Positions 27,871-36,613 are shown, counted from the first letter of the stretch. The stretch: DNA of 64,000 nt from Brucella daejeonensis (GCF_014199265.1 NZ_JACIJG010000008.1:62001-126000), one strand, 5' to 3'. Notes: a model not told the origin generated them from the letters alone. A program made the numbers and translations.

Positions 27871-28300
27871 AGTGCTTTTCCGAGAGCAAGGCCGTTTCAC
27901 GCTTTTGCTGGAAAAGCTCCAGTTGCTCGAAAACGGCCAGATATTCCATGAGTGCGAGATCGCGCAGGTTTTTGGCTTCGTCCACGGATAGCCACTTCAG
28001 CTCGGTATGCTCGTTGTTGGCGATTTCAGGCTCTCGGTCCCACCTGCTGACGATATAAATGTGATAGGTGACCGCTTGCGAAACGGGGTCGCTTATCTGC
28101 ATCAGGAACTCGAAGCTTTGGGGCCTTGTGTTCAGTTCTTCTTCCGTTTCACGAACGAGGGCTTCTTCGAGGGTCTCGTTCTCTTCGACGTGACCTCCGG
28201 GAAAGCTCCACAAACCGGGATAGGCCTTTTTATGTTGGCTTCGGCGGGCAAGAAGTATTCCCTTCGGCCCTAAAAAAGTGGCGTTGACGATGTTCGCCAT
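27869..28300 (-). CDS. Nudix hydrolase
   Basis: The 143-residue protein has the Nudix box GGHVEENETLEEALVR continuing ETEEEL (about residues 35-56); the usual Gly near the end is Asn (EEELNT), a mild deviation. Such enzymes cleave nucleoside diphosphates linked to another group. The start ATG gives the normal short N-terminal strand (MANIVNATFLGPKGILL). It is the last gene after the regulator and sensor kinase on this strand, 19 bases from the kinase stop, so it may be part of the same transcript. Confidence 0.85.
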   Translation of the reverse strand: MANIVNATFLGPKGILLARRSQHKKAYPGLWSFPGGHVEENETLEEALVRETEEELNTRPQSFEFLMQISDPVSQAVTYHIYIVSRWDREPEIANNEHTELKWLSVDEAKNLRDLALMEYLAVFEQLELFQQKRETALLSEKH

Positions 28301-28319
28301 GTCGGAATAGGTCCTTTCG

Positions 28320-29663
28320 TTACGCCGGAATATGGATGATTGCGCGCAGGCCGCCCGTGGGAGAATCCTCCAGTGCGATGTCGCCGCCGTGGCTTCGCGC
28401 AATGTCGCGCGCGATGGCAAGGCCAAGCCCGCCCGTGCCGCCGGAGTCCTGCGTCCGCGCCTCATCCAGCCGGACGAAGGGCTTGAACACGTCTTCGCGA
28501 CGGTCTTCCGGAATGCCCGGACCGTCGTCGTCCACGATCACCTTCAGCCAGCCATCGGCATGGGAAACCGAAAGCTCCACATTCCGCGCATGGCGGAAGG
28601 CGTTGGAAACCAGATTGCTGACAAGCCGTGAGAAGGCGTTCGGACGCACATTGATCTCGCTGTCGCCCACGATGCGGTATTTGAAGCCGCGTTCGCGCAG
28701 GCGCGCCTCGTTTTCCAGCTTTTCGCAGAGCTTCGTGACATCAACGTTCGCCGTTTCCTCCGAACCTTCGCCGCGCGCAAAGGCCAGATAGCCTTCCAGC
28801 ATGGTCTGCATGTCGGCAATATCCTGATTGAGCGGTTCGGTGTCGATGGACTGTCCGGCGAGCGCAAGTTGCAGCTTGAAACGGGTCAGGATGGTGCGCA
28901 GGTCGTGGCTGACGCCGGATAGCATGGCGGTGCGCTGTTCGATCTGGCGCTCGATGCGCGAGCGCATCTGGATGAAGGCAATGCCCGCGCGCCGCACTTC
29001 CTCCGCCCCGCGCGGGTGAAAACCTTCCGGCATGGGGCGCCCCTTGCCGAAACTTTCGGCGGCCTGCGCAAGCTGCTGGATCGGCTTGATCTGGTTGCGC
29101 AAGAAGGCGATGGCAATGATGAGCAGGACAAGCGCCGTGCCGACCATCCATGTCAGGAAGATGCCGGTATTGGAGGCATAGGCCTGGCTGCGGCGGGCAA
29201 AGACGCGCAGTACCTTGTCCTCCAGCTTGATGCGGATTTCGATCAGGTCGGAATCGCCCACCGTGTCCACCCAGAAGGGGCGGTTGATCTGGCGCGTGAT
29301 TTCCTCGCTCAGGAAGTAATCGAGGATGGCGAAGAACGGTTTCGGTCCGGGCGGCGGCAGCGGGTCGGGCGGCAGGATGGAAATATTGAGCGCCAGCCGC
29401 TGCTGCGCGATGCGGATCAGGTTATCGTAGCCCGGCTCCTGCGGATAGGTCTCCAGAATGTCGATAATGCCCGCAATGTCGCGCACGACAGCGGTGGAAA
29501 GGCGCTCCGTCACCATCTGCCAGTGCCGTTCCATGAACACATAGGCGATCACGGATTGCAGCAGGACCATCGGCGCGATGATGATGATCAGCGAACGCGC
29601 ATAAAGCCCCTTGGGCATCGTGCGGGCCAGCCAGCGGGAGAATTTTCTCAAGGGCGATTTCAT
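28320..29663 (-). CDS. Membrane sensor histidine kinase (CenK/EnvZ-like)
   Basis: The 447-residue kinase has a transmembrane helix near 23-44, a periplasmic domain (about 45-165), a second helix at 168-188, a HAMP domain (about 190-242), the phosphoacceptor His253 in GVSHDLRTILTR and a HATPase domain with N, G1 (DDDGPGIP) and G2 (GGTGGLGLAIA) boxes. The usual proline after HDLRT is Ile here. It lies 157 bases after the OmpR-type regulator on the same strand, so the two are probably a pair. Assignment as CenK is by gene order and partner. Confidence 0.88.
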   Translation of the reverse strand: MKSPLRKFSRWLARTMPKGLYARSLIIIIAPMVLLQSVIAYVFMERHWQMVTERLSTAVVRDIAGIIDILETYPQEPGYDNLIRIAQQRLALNISILPPDPLPPPGPKPFFAILDYFLSEEITRQINRPFWVDTVGDSDLIEIRIKLEDKVLRVFARRSQAYASNTGIFLTWMVGTALVLLIIAIAFLRNQIKPIQQLAQAAESFGKGRPMPEGFHPRGAEEVRRAGIAFIQMRSRIERQIEQRTAMLSGVSHDLRTILTRFKLQLALAGQSIDTEPLNQDIADMQTMLEGYLAFARGEGSEETANVDVTKLCEKLENEARLRERGFKYRIVGDSEINVRPNAFSRLVSNLVSNAFRHARNVELSVSHADGWLKVIVDDDGPGIPEDRREDVFKPFVRLDEARTQDSGGTGGLGLAIARDIARSHGGDIALEDSPTGGLRAIIHIPA

Positions 29664-29820
29664 CGTGCCAGGCCCACGCCGGTTGCTTCAAAGGAAAGAT
29701 CGTTGCGACATGCGCATGGCATTTTCCACGTCCGGCCCAGCCGATATACTGTTTGTACATCGCGCTCCGCGTTATGGGAAAACACCATCTCCAATCGCAC
29801 CGTCCCGGCTCTGTCGGTTG

Positions 29821-30528
29821 CTATTCGATGCTGAGCTTGTAGCCGATGCCGCGCACGGTCTGGAGCCAGACCGGATTGGCCGGGTCCTGTTCGATCTTGC
29901 GGCGCAGACGGTTGATCTGAACGTCGATGGTGCGCTCGCCGACATCGCCGTCCTGACCGGTCAGTTCGTGGCGCGGGATGGTTTCGCCCGCGCGTTCGGC
30001 GAAGATGGCCATGATGTCCTGTTCGCGGTCCGTCAGCTTGATGGTTTCCACGCCCTTCTTCAATTCGCGGCGCGGAATGAAGAACGTATAGGGGCCGAAA
30101 ACGATCTGCTCGATCTTCGGCTGTGCGGCGGGCGCGCCGCGGCGCAGGATGTTGTTGATGCGCAGCGTCAGCTCGCGCGGGTCGAAGGGCTTCGGCAGAT
30201 AGTCGTCCGCGCCGGCGGCCAGTCCGTCGATGCGGCTGTCGGTTTCCGACAGGGCCGTCAGCATGAGGATCGGCACATTCTTCTGCTCGCGCAGCGACCG
30301 GGTCAGAGAAACGCCGGTTTCGCCGGGCATCATGATGTCGAGGACCAGAAGGTCGAAATCGATGCCTTCCAGCTTGCGGCGCGCTTCGGCGGCGCTTCCG
30401 GCCACCGTGACGCGAAACCCGCTATTGGTCAGGTATTGCGACAGAAGGCTGCGGATACGCGTGTCGTCATCCACGACAAGGAGATGCGGCGCGTCGTCCG
30501 ATAGCGTCTTTTCTTCTTCTGCTGCCAT
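29821..30528 (-). CDS. OmpR-family response regulator (CenR-like)
   Basis: The 235-residue protein has a receiver domain with acidic Asp20/Asp21, phosphoacceptor Asp64 in LLVLDIMMPGE and Lys in LPKPFDPREL, then a winged-helix DNA-binding domain with VGERTIDVQINRLRRKIE and RGIGYKL. The N-terminus APHLLVVDDDTRIRSLL fits alphaproteobacterial CenR, an envelope-stress regulator. An ATG six codons upstream is also possible; the shorter start fits homologues as I recall them. The adjacent kinase is its likely partner. Confidence 0.87.
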   Translation of the reverse strand: MAAEEEKTLSDDAPHLLVVDDDTRIRSLLSQYLTNSGFRVTVAGSAAEARRKLEGIDFDLLVLDIMMPGETGVSLTRSLREQKNVPILMLTALSETDSRIDGLAAGADDYLPKPFDPRELTLRINNILRRGAPAAQPKIEQIVFGPYTFFIPRRELKKGVETIKLTDREQDIMAIFAERAGETIPRHELTGQDGDVGERTIDVQINRLRRKIEQDPANPVWLQTVRGIGYKLSIE

Positions 30529-30564
30529 GGCGTGTCTTGATCCCATTTCGATAATTTCGCTTCT

Positions 30565-30671
30565 AAGCCTGTTCCAAAAGTCGCCATGAGCGGCTGCAAA
30601 TGCCAGTTCGACTCAAGGTCCGACGCTCGAAAATCACCAGTTTCGCGCGCATGTCGCTTTTCTTCAGCTCT
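30565..30671. repeat. Palindromic repeat, shortened copy B
   Basis: The copy keeps AAGCCTGTTCCAAAAGTCG at one end and GCTTTTCTTCAGCTCT at the other. Part of the middle is missing or diverged, which leaves 107 bases. It lies just upstream of the CenR-like gene. Confidence 0.7.
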
Positions 30672-30812
30672 CAGGACCACGGGCTTTTGCCCGATATCCC
30701 GGCGCGCATATTACCGGCTCGATTGCGGCACGTCCATGTGCTGGTTTAAAGGATGCGTTTTTATGCAAGCACTTACTGCTACAGTGCGTAATGCTTCTGC
30801 CGGAAATGGCTC

Positions 30813-31328
30813 TCAGGCGAGGGGATCGCCCTTGCCTGAAAATTCATCGATCTGCGTCCGGCGCTCGGGATTGACCATATTATAAAGAAAACGTTCGATC
30901 ACTTCGCGATCCTGCGGCGCGCAGTCTTCCAGCGCCCGCGCAATGCGCCGCGACTGGGGCAGCGCAAGGGCGAGGGTGAGCTGGCGCCCGCTCTTGGTCG
31001 GATAGAGCTTGCGGTGGCGGCGGTCATGCAGGCCGGTCGCCTGCACGACATGGCCGGTATCGATCAATTGCTTGAGCACACGCGAAAGGCTCTGCTTGGT
31101 GATGCGCAGGACTTCCAGAAGCTCCGCGACCGTCATGCCCGGCTTGCGGTTGATGAAGTAGAGCACACGGTGGTGCGCGCGGCCGAATCCTATCTTTTCA
31201 AGGATAAGGTCGGGGTCGGCGGTGAAATCGCGATAGGAAAAAAACAACAGCTCGATGACGTTGAGGTCGGCAGCCTCTCCCGCCGTCAACGGATTGCTTA
31301 TATAATTCATATCGTTCGTCGAATTCAC
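30813..31328 (-). CDS. MarR-family transcriptional regulator
   Basis: The 171-residue protein has a MarR winged helix: RAHHRVLYFINRKPGMTVAE, the recognition helix ITKQSLSRVLKQLIDTGHV and the wing DRRHRKLYPT. A GTG start is preferred because GGAG lies seven bases upstream; an ATG six codons later is the alternative. It is divergent from ilvE across 430 bases. A perfect 7-bp inverted repeat lies 28 bases upstream, a likely autoregulatory operator. The ligand is unknown. Confidence 0.88.
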   Translation of the reverse strand: MNSTNDMNYISNPLTAGEAADLNVIELLFFSYRDFTADPDLILEKIGFGRAHHRVLYFINRKPGMTVAELLEVLRITKQSLSRVLKQLIDTGHVVQATGLHDRRHRKLYPTKSGRQLTLALALPQSRRIARALEDCAPQDREVIERFLYNMVNPERRTQIDEFSGKGDPLA

Positions 31329-31355
31329 GTCGGTGCTCCGTTCTGCTGCGCTGAA

Positions 31356-31376
31356 TATGTCAGTATTGTTGACATA
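31356..31376. promoter_or_regulatory. Probable MarR operator palindrome
   Basis: TATGTCA and TGACATA are separated by seven bases. The element lies 28-48 bases upstream of the marR start, where a self-binding MarR dimer would block its promoter. Confidence 0.55.
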
Positions 31377-31758
31377 ATTCAATCGCCCAGATAATTTTCG
31401 ATAAGCGTAAGCTGGTTTTTTTGGAACAATGTTCGTGCGTGATGCGTGTTGGAGGAGAGATAATTTCGTCGCCTTCATTTCCGCCGCCTTTAAAAAAGCG
31501 GGGCGGCAGGATGAAGACGCCGCAGTTTTCCGGCCTTTGGGAGAATTATTTTCCTTCCATGCGTCCGTTGGCGAGGGGCCGCGCAATATGTTCGCGTGGT
31601 TCCCGGTACATTTCGTTCAAAAGGCCGGCGATTACGCGAAACAGGTCGCCATCTTGCCAGTTCTGCCGATTTGACCGGCGAAGATGGGCCGCGGAAGAGT
31701 TTGCCCGACCTGCAACCGGATCGAGACAGCGCCGCGACAAATATTGAGGAGCAATAAA
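31377..31758. other. Intergenic region between marR and ilvE
   Basis: About 380 bases without a convincing gene. It should hold the ilvE promoter and leader. A rightward 81-codon frame at 31429-31674 has no ribosome site or family sequence. Confidence 0.4.
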
Positions 31759-32649
31759 ATGGCTGCGATTCCATTCGATCAACGGGACGGATTTATCTGG
31801 CTGGACGGAGAATTCGTCGACTGGAAAGACGCGAAGATTCACGTCCTGACCCATGGGCTGCATTATGCCAGCGCCGTGTTCGAGGGCGAGCGCGCTTATG
31901 GCGGCGAGATTTTCAAGCTCGACGAGCATACGAAGCGTCTGCATGAATCCGCGCATATTCTCGGTTTTGAAATTCCCTACAGCGTGGCCGAAATCAACGA
32001 TGCCTGCCGCGCGCTTCTCAAGAAGCAGGGTTTTGAGGATGCCTATGTCCGCCCGATCGCGTGGCGCGGCTCGGACTCGCTTGGCGTTTCGGCGCAGAAC
32101 AACCGCATTCATCTTGCCATCGCCATCTGGCAATGGCCGAGCTATTTCTCGCCGGAAGAGAAGATGAAGGGCATCCGGCTCGATATTGCCGAATATCGCC
32201 GTCCCGATCCGCGCACCGCGCCATCGCGCTCGAAGGCTTCGGGGCTCTACATGATCTGCACGATCTCCAAACATGCCGCCGAGGCCAAGGGCTATGCGGA
32301 TGCGCTGATGCTCGACTGGCGCGGCCAGGTGGCCGAAGCAACCGGCGCGAATGTCTTCTTCGTGAAGGACGGCGCGCTGCATACGCCGACGCCGGATTGC
32401 TTCCTCGACGGCATCACGCGGCGCACGGTCATCGATCTCGCCAGACGCCGCGGCATTGAAGTCGTCGAACGGGTGATCATGCCTGAGGAACTGGCGGACT
32501 TCTCGGAGTGCTTCCTGTGCGGTACGGCCGCGGAAGTGACGCCGGTTTCGGAAGTCGTCCAGTATCGATTCAAGCCCGCCGAAATCACCAACGCCCTGAT
32601 GAATGACTATTCGGCGGAAGTTCTGGCCAGACGCGCGGCAGCAGAATGA
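31759..32649 (+). CDS. ilvE: Branched-chain amino acid aminotransferase
   Basis: IlvE interconverts Leu, Ile and Val with their 2-oxo acids using PLP and glutamate. The 296-residue class IV protein has the PLP lysine Lys159 in SRSKASGLYM, the segment LTHGLHYASAVFEGERAY (about 30-47) and EATGANVFFVKDG. GAGGAGC sits before the ATG. It is divergent from a MarR gene that may regulate it, and a terminator follows. A D-amino acid transaminase role is a remote alternative for class IV enzymes. Confidence 0.93.
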   Translation: MAAIPFDQRDGFIWLDGEFVDWKDAKIHVLTHGLHYASAVFEGERAYGGEIFKLDEHTKRLHESAHILGFEIPYSVAEINDACRALLKKQGFEDAYVRPIAWRGSDSLGVSAQNNRIHLAIAIWQWPSYFSPEEKMKGIRLDIAEYRRPDPRTAPSRSKASGLYMICTISKHAAEAKGYADALMLDWRGQVAEATGANVFFVKDGALHTPTPDCFLDGITRRTVIDLARRRGIEVVERVIMPEELADFSECFLCGTAAEVTPVSEVVQYRFKPAEITNALMNDYSAEVLARRAAAE

Positions 32650-32665
32650 TCGGGTTTTAAACAGA

Positions 32666-32693
32666 AAAAGAGCGGTTTTCGGGCCGCTTTTTT
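32666..32693 (+). terminator. Terminator of ilvE
   Basis: AGCGG and CCGCT enclose a TTTTCGGG loop and are followed by six T. Confidence 0.75.
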
Positions 32694-32795
32694 GTCATTT
32701 CATCTGTTATTGTTTGACATTGGAGGGTTTCGGTTCAACATTTCTTGGGCCGGAATAGCGCTATTCCGGTACAACACTCAGACGGGGTGACAATT

Positions 32796-33077
32796 ATGGA
32801 AGCTTTACTACCTCTCATTCTCCAGCTTGTCGCTGGCGCGGTCGGCGGCAACATTGCCGGCGCTGCAAAGAATATCAGTTTGGGTACTACGGGTAATACG
32901 GTGGCTGGCGGCATCGGTGGCGTCATCCTCGGCCAGTTGCTTCCGATGCTGTCCGGTGGCGGTCTCGATTCCGTTCTCAACGGCGTCGTGGGCCAGCTTG
33001 CCGGCGGCGGCGTTGGCGGCATCGTCCTCACGGCCATCGTTGGCCTGATCAAAAACGCGATGGCCTCCAAGGCCTGA
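32796..33077 (+). CDS. Small glycine-rich hydrophobic protein
   Basis: The 93-residue product is not recognised. It is almost entirely hydrophobic and Gly-rich, with three or four GxxxG-like stretches (GAVGGNIAGAA, GGIGGVILGQ, GGGVGGIVLTA) that could form packed membrane helices. The ATG fits the start of the hydrophobic part. It is flanked by terminators and so is a single-gene unit. Conserved small proteins like this occur in related genomes, with no known role. Confidence 0.7.
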   Translation: MEALLPLILQLVAGAVGGNIAGAAKNISLGTTGNTVAGGIGGVILGQLLPMLSGGGLDSVLNGVVGQLAGGGVGGIVLTAIVGLIKNAMASKA

Positions 33078-33125
33078 GTCCACGCGGCACTGACGCAACC
33101 GGCAAGACGAACTGCCGGAGAGGGA

Positions 33126-33155
33126 AAAACGGGCGGCTGATAGCCGTCCGTTTTT
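33126..33155 (+). terminator. Terminator of the glycine-rich protein gene
   Basis: AAAAACGGGCGGCT, GAT and AGCCGTCCGTTTTTG form a hairpin with a T tract. Confidence 0.8.
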
Positions 33156-33237
33156 GTTTTTAACGCTTCACCAAAGGGGCTGGGGGGATTAATTGTGTCG
33201 GAAACCAGCTTTCCGGCTGCGCGTCAAAACAAATAGA

Positions 33238-33278
33238 TAGAGCGCCGCTCCGATCCAATCGGATCGAAACGCGCTCTA
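33238..33278. repeat. Nested palindrome (TAGAGCGC ... GCGCTCTA)
   Basis: TAGAGCGC is inverted as GCGCTCTA, with an inner CGATCC/GGATCG dyad. A related sequence occurs at 36631-36667, so this is a dispersed intergenic module. Confidence 0.6.
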
Positions 33279-33296
33279 CCCGAGTGGAGTAAGACC

Positions 33297-33938
33297 ATGG
33301 GGCAATTGCAAGCCATCATCGTTCCCGTCACGCCTTTCCAGCAGAATTGCACCATTCTGTTCGACAGCGAGACGAAGAAAGGGGTGGTGATCGACCCGGG
33401 CGGCGATCTCGCCCGCATCAGGGAGGCGATTGAATCCCAGGCGATCGACGTCGAGGCGATCTGGATCACCCATGGGCATATCGACCACGCGGCTGCCGCG
33501 CTCGACCTCAAGGAAGCGCTGGGCGTGGAGATTATCGGTCCGCACAGGGACGACAAATTCCTGCTCGACAATCTTGAGGCAACGGGGCTGAAATACGGCA
33601 TTACCGAAGGCGTGCGCAATGTGACGCCGGATCGCTGGCTCGACGAGGGCGACAAGGTTTCGGTGGCGGGGCATGAGTTCGATGTCTTCCACACGCCCGG
33701 TCATGCACCGGGGCATGTCGTCTTCTTCAATCCTGAAGCGCGGTTCGCAATCGTTGGCGATGTGCTTTTCAACGGCTCGGTCGGGCGCACGGACCTGCCC
33801 GGCAGCGATCATGCCGCGCTGATGAACTCTATCAAGGAAAAGCTGCTGCCGCTTGGCGACGATATCGGCTTCATCTGCGGCCACGGGCCGGGCGGGCGTT
33901 TCGGCGAAGAGCGCCGCTCCAACCCGTTTCTGACCTGA
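33297..33938 (+). CDS. Metallo-beta-lactamase fold hydrolase (glyoxalase II-like)
   Basis: The 213-residue protein has the binuclear zinc motif HGHIDH (His59, His61, Asp63, His64 numbering the THGHIDH segment), HTPGHAPGHVVFF, VGDVLFNGSVGRTD and a final CGHGPG. This set is typical of the YcbL-like glyoxalase II branch, which hydrolyses S-lactoylglutathione-type thioesters. The ATG follows GTGGAGT by about nine bases. The substrate is not proven. Confidence 0.86.
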   Translation: MGQLQAIIVPVTPFQQNCTILFDSETKKGVVIDPGGDLARIREAIESQAIDVEAIWITHGHIDHAAAALDLKEALGVEIIGPHRDDKFLLDNLEATGLKYGITEGVRNVTPDRWLDEGDKVSVAGHEFDVFHTPGHAPGHVVFFNPEARFAIVGDVLFNGSVGRTDLPGSDHAALMNSIKEKLLPLGDDIGFICGHGPGGRFGEERRSNPFLT

Positions 33939-33959
33939 CCCTCGAACAAAAAACGCCTG

Positions 33960-33992
33960 TAGAGCGGTTCCTGTTTTGGCGGAACCGCTCTA
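33960..33992. repeat. 12-bp perfect inverted repeat (TAGAGCGGTTCC)
   Basis: TAGAGCGGTTCC and GGAACCGCTCTA flank nine bases, 22 bases after the MBL gene. It may double as a transcription stop, although no T run follows. Confidence 0.65.
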
Positions 33993-34009
33993 TCTGTTCG
34001 TTTCCATGA

Positions 34010-34048
34010 CATTTCCGGCAAAAGCGTGAAGCGGTTTTGCCGGAAATG
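34010..34048. repeat. 14-bp perfect inverted repeat (CATTTCCGGCAAAA)
   Basis: CATTTCCGGCAAAA and TTTTGCCGGAAATG flank 11 bases. It lies just after the BA14k gene stop on the minus strand. Confidence 0.65.
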
Positions 34049-34053
34049 CCTTA

Positions 34054-34506
34054 TCAGTTGGCGGAGCAGAAGTGATCGCGTCCGTCATAGCCGCGATAGG
34101 TGCCGGTGTTCGGGTTGAACGACCGGTAGCGGTCCGCGCAATACTGATACCAGCCGCGCGTCCATGGCTCATAGCTGGAGCGATAGTAGGTAACCCTACG
34201 GGCCGGCGCTGCCGGGTAATAGGCGGGCGGCGGCGGAGGCGGCGCATAGACCGGTGCGGGCTGCACATAGGTTGGCTGCGGCTGGCTCAGCGCGCTGCCG
34301 ATGAGGGCGCCTGCGGCCAGACCGATCACGCCCGCCGCGACGGCATCGCCATGATTGCGATGGCGCTCGCGGTAATAGGGACGGTCCCAGCCGCCGCGGT
34401 GCCAGCCGTGCCGGCCCCAGGAATCCGCCGATGCCGAGGCAAGCGGTGCGGCGATGGCCGCAAGGGATGCAATGCCCAGAATGGCTGTTTTCGCAAATCG
34501 GTTCAT
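34054..34506 (-). CDS. BA14k family protein
   Basis: The 150-residue exported protein has a signal peptide (about 1-27, ending ASASADSW), an Ala/Gly-rich hydrophobic stretch (about 54-71), a Pro/Tyr-rich linker (PPPPPPAYYP) and the C-terminal BA14k domain: WYQYCADRYRSFNPNTGTY then GYDGRDHFC. The Brucella 14-kDa protein is an immunoreactive, lectin-like protein. The chosen ATG lies after GGAGCG and starts the signal peptide. Confidence 0.9.
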   Translation of the reverse strand: MNRFAKTAILGIASLAAIAAPLASASADSWGRHGWHRGGWDRPYYRERHRNHGDAVAAGVIGLAAGALIGSALSQPQPTYVQPAPVYAPPPPPPAYYPAAPARRVTYYRSSYEPWTRGWYQYCADRYRSFNPNTGTYRGYDGRDHFCSAN

Positions 34507-34699
34507 TTTTCGCTCCTTCAGAAGCCCGACGATAATCCACTGATTAACGTTTTCGACATGAATGGAGGCTGAATGATGGACGGAGCGGGGCAGGCATCGT
34601 TTTCCCCGGTAAATTAGCTGCACCGACTGTAATATTTCGCGCCTCAACCCGGTCCCGGCAGGGCCTGCCGCGTAACGGGAGAAAGGCGCGCAAGGGCAA

Positions 34700-34724
34700 T
34701 AAAAAACCCCGGCAAAAGCCGGGG
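34700..34724 (-). terminator. Terminator of the upstream csp gene
   Basis: On the minus strand CCCCGGC, a TTTT loop and GCCGGGG are followed by TTTTTT. Confidence 0.88.
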
Positions 34725-34750
34725 CAAAGGTAGGTTATTTTTGTAAACGA

Positions 34751-34966
34751 TCAGCCGGTAACGGTGATGTTTACGGCCTTGGGGCCCTTGCCGCGACGAT
34801 CCGGCTCCGTCTCATAGGAAACCTTCTGATTGTCAGCGAGGCCCGTAAGGCCCGATGCCTGTACAGCAGAGATATGTACGAAAATGTCCGCGCCACCGTC
34901 GTCAGGCTTGATGAAACCGAAGCCTTTTTCGGTATTGAAGAATTTGACCAGTCCGGTCTGTGCCAT
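34751..34966 (-). CDS. Cold shock domain protein (CspA family)
   Basis: The 71-residue single cold-shock domain binds single-stranded nucleic acids through RNP1 (KGFGFIKP, about 14-21) and RNP2 (DIFVHISAV, about 27-35). It differs from the second csp at 58.3 kb in its N-terminus (MAQTGLVKFFNTEKG). It has a strong terminator. The role of the long upstream region is not known. Confidence 0.94.
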   Translation of the reverse strand: MAQTGLVKFFNTEKGFGFIKPDDGGADIFVHISAVQASGLTGLADNQKVSYETEPDRRGKGPKAVNITVTG

Positions 34967-35282
34967 GGGATCCGTTCCTTTTCCTTGGCGCCACCGCTCC
35001 TTCAGGGGGCGGTGGAATTACAACTTCTGCCAAGCGCACCACACACCCGGCAGAGGGTCATGCAGGCAGTTCTCGACATTGGGAAGGAACCGATCATTGC
35101 CAAAGGTGCACCTCCGGCCCGGAACTTATAGCGGCCCCGGCACGCCGTTCTTCCAGTCTTCCATTTGTTCGCTGAATGCCCGAACACGGGGAGACTGATC
35201 GAAGATGCGGTATTTGGCAAGCAAATTCTTTTGGCAGGCAGATGATTAGTAATCTTTATATCTTAATCGCGCCGATTCTTTA
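34967..35282. other. Intergenic region upstream of csp
   Basis: About 316 bases lie between the csp start and repeat copy C. They should contain the csp promoter and leader. GCGCCACCGCTCC and GGGGGCGGTGG can pair just upstream of csp. No gene is supported. Confidence 0.4.
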
Positions 35283-35427
35283 AGAGCTTGTTCCAAAAGT
35301 CGTCATGAGCGGCTGTAAATGGCAATTTTTTGCGCTCCGGTGCTCATGTACCTTTTGTACTACTCAAGCTCCGGTACTCGAAAATCACCATTTTCGCACG
35401 CACATGCCGCTTTTTGATTCAGGCTCT
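35283..35427. repeat. 145-bp palindromic repeat, copy C
   Basis: The copy begins AGAGCTTGTTCCAAAAGTCG and ends TTCAGGCTCT. Its right end overlaps the stop codon (TAG on the minus strand) of the lytic transglycosylase gene. Confidence 0.85.
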
Positions 35428-36325
35428 AACGATTTCGGGAGACTATGCAGGCGCCGCCGGCCGCGCGCAGCTTCGCGCAGATGCCGTTTGCTTCGGCGCG
35501 GCTGTTCGCGCCGATCCGCACTGCGTAGATTCCGCGCCTGCCGATCGGTGTGCGTATGCGGCTGATGACCGGGGCGTGGCCTGCAAGCACCGTGCCGAAC
35601 TGCCTGCGCAGGCGGTTCCACTGGTTGACGGCGGCGCTGCGGCGAAAATTGCCCGCAACCTGTATCCCCCACGGCTTGGGCTTTACGCGGGACATGGGAA
35701 TGGTTGCGCTGCGCACGATGGGCAGTCTGCGGCAGGCCGCACCAAAATCGAGCTTGGGGTCGAGGGGACGATTCGCTACTTCTTTTCCGGCAGCGAAATC
35801 GTCGGCGGGCGCGCCGGTGATATCGAGCACATAGTCCTCGGTTTCGAGCGGCAGGAAGCCGCCGGACCGCATCCAGCCGGAGACGCGCCCCGCCCCGGCA
35901 TTATAGGCGGCGGCTGCTAGTCCCCAATTGCCGAATGCCTGTTTCAGATCGCGCAGGAAACTCGCCGAAGCCGGGATGGCCTGTTCGATGTCGAAGGGAT
36001 CGGATAGCCCGCGCTCCTTTGCCGTATAGGGCATGAACTGGGCAATGCCCTCTGCCCCGACAGGGCTGACGGCATTATGGTCGAAGCGGCTTTCCTTCCA
36101 GATTAGACGTGCGAAAAAGTCCCTGGGAATACCGTGGGTCTCGGCATTGTCGCCGATCAGCTCGCATATGCGGTTGATGGTGGGGGCTTTTGCGGCGGGC
36201 GGCAGGGGCGGGCCATAGACGGGCGGGTTCGGCCCGACTGCGGCCCATGCCATCTGGGGACCGGACGACAGCAAAAGAAGCTGCGAAACGATCAAGATTG
36301 CCATGCCTGTCCCGTAACGCTTCAT
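35426..36325 (-). CDS. Lytic transglycosylase with C-terminal SPOR-like domain
   Basis: The 299-residue exported protein has a signal peptide (about 1-29, ending AWAA), an SLT domain with catalytic Glu78 in IWKESRFDHNAVS, then GAEGIAQFMP and AAAYNAGAGRVSGW. The C-terminal 80 residues (PWGIQVAGNF... YAVRIGANSRAEAN...) look like a SPOR domain, which binds denuded septal peptidoglycan. It should cleave glycan strands in the periplasm. The stop codon is shared with the end of repeat copy C. Confidence 0.88.
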   Translation of the reverse strand: MKRYGTGMAILIVSQLLLLSSGPQMAWAAVGPNPPVYGPPLPPAAKAPTINRICELIGDNAETHGIPRDFFARLIWKESRFDHNAVSPVGAEGIAQFMPYTAKERGLSDPFDIEQAIPASASFLRDLKQAFGNWGLAAAAYNAGAGRVSGWMRSGGFLPLETEDYVLDITGAPADDFAAGKEVANRPLDPKLDFGAACRRLPIVRSATIPMSRVKPKPWGIQVAGNFRRSAAVNQWNRLRRQFGTVLAGHAPVISRIRTPIGRRGIYAVRIGANSRAEANGICAKLRAAGGACIVSRNR

Positions 36326-36469
36326 GCCACCTGTTCCGCCCACCCGTGCCGTCGCCAAGGTAACCTAACTTTGGGCATTGTCGATACGATGCTTGTGATT
36401 TTGCGCCTGGTAATCAGAATAAAACATAGCCCGGGCCGATTGAAACAAGGTTCTATAAGGTTATGCTTA
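36326..36469. other. Intergenic region after the transglycosylase start
   Basis: About 140 bases carry no gene; this is the probable transglycosylase promoter region. Confidence 0.4.
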
Positions 36470-36613
36470 AGAGCCTGTTCCAAAAGTCGTCATGAGCGGC
36501 TGCAAATGGTAATTTTCTGCGCTCCGGTGCTCATGTACCCAAAAGTACACTCCGCTCCTGTACTCGAAAATCACCATTTTCGCACGCACATGCCGCTTTT
36601 TGTTTCAGGCCCT
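36470..36613. repeat. Palindromic repeat, copy D
   Basis: It begins AGAGCCTGTTCCAAAAGTCG and ends TTTCAGGCCCT, and is nearly identical to copies A and C. It lies upstream of the Kazal lipoprotein gene, not beside a stop codon. Confidence 0.85.

Noticed and set aside
31429-31674. An 81-codon frame between marR and ilvE
   Set aside because: No Shine-Dalgarno site and no family sequence; it overlaps the expected ilvE promoter.
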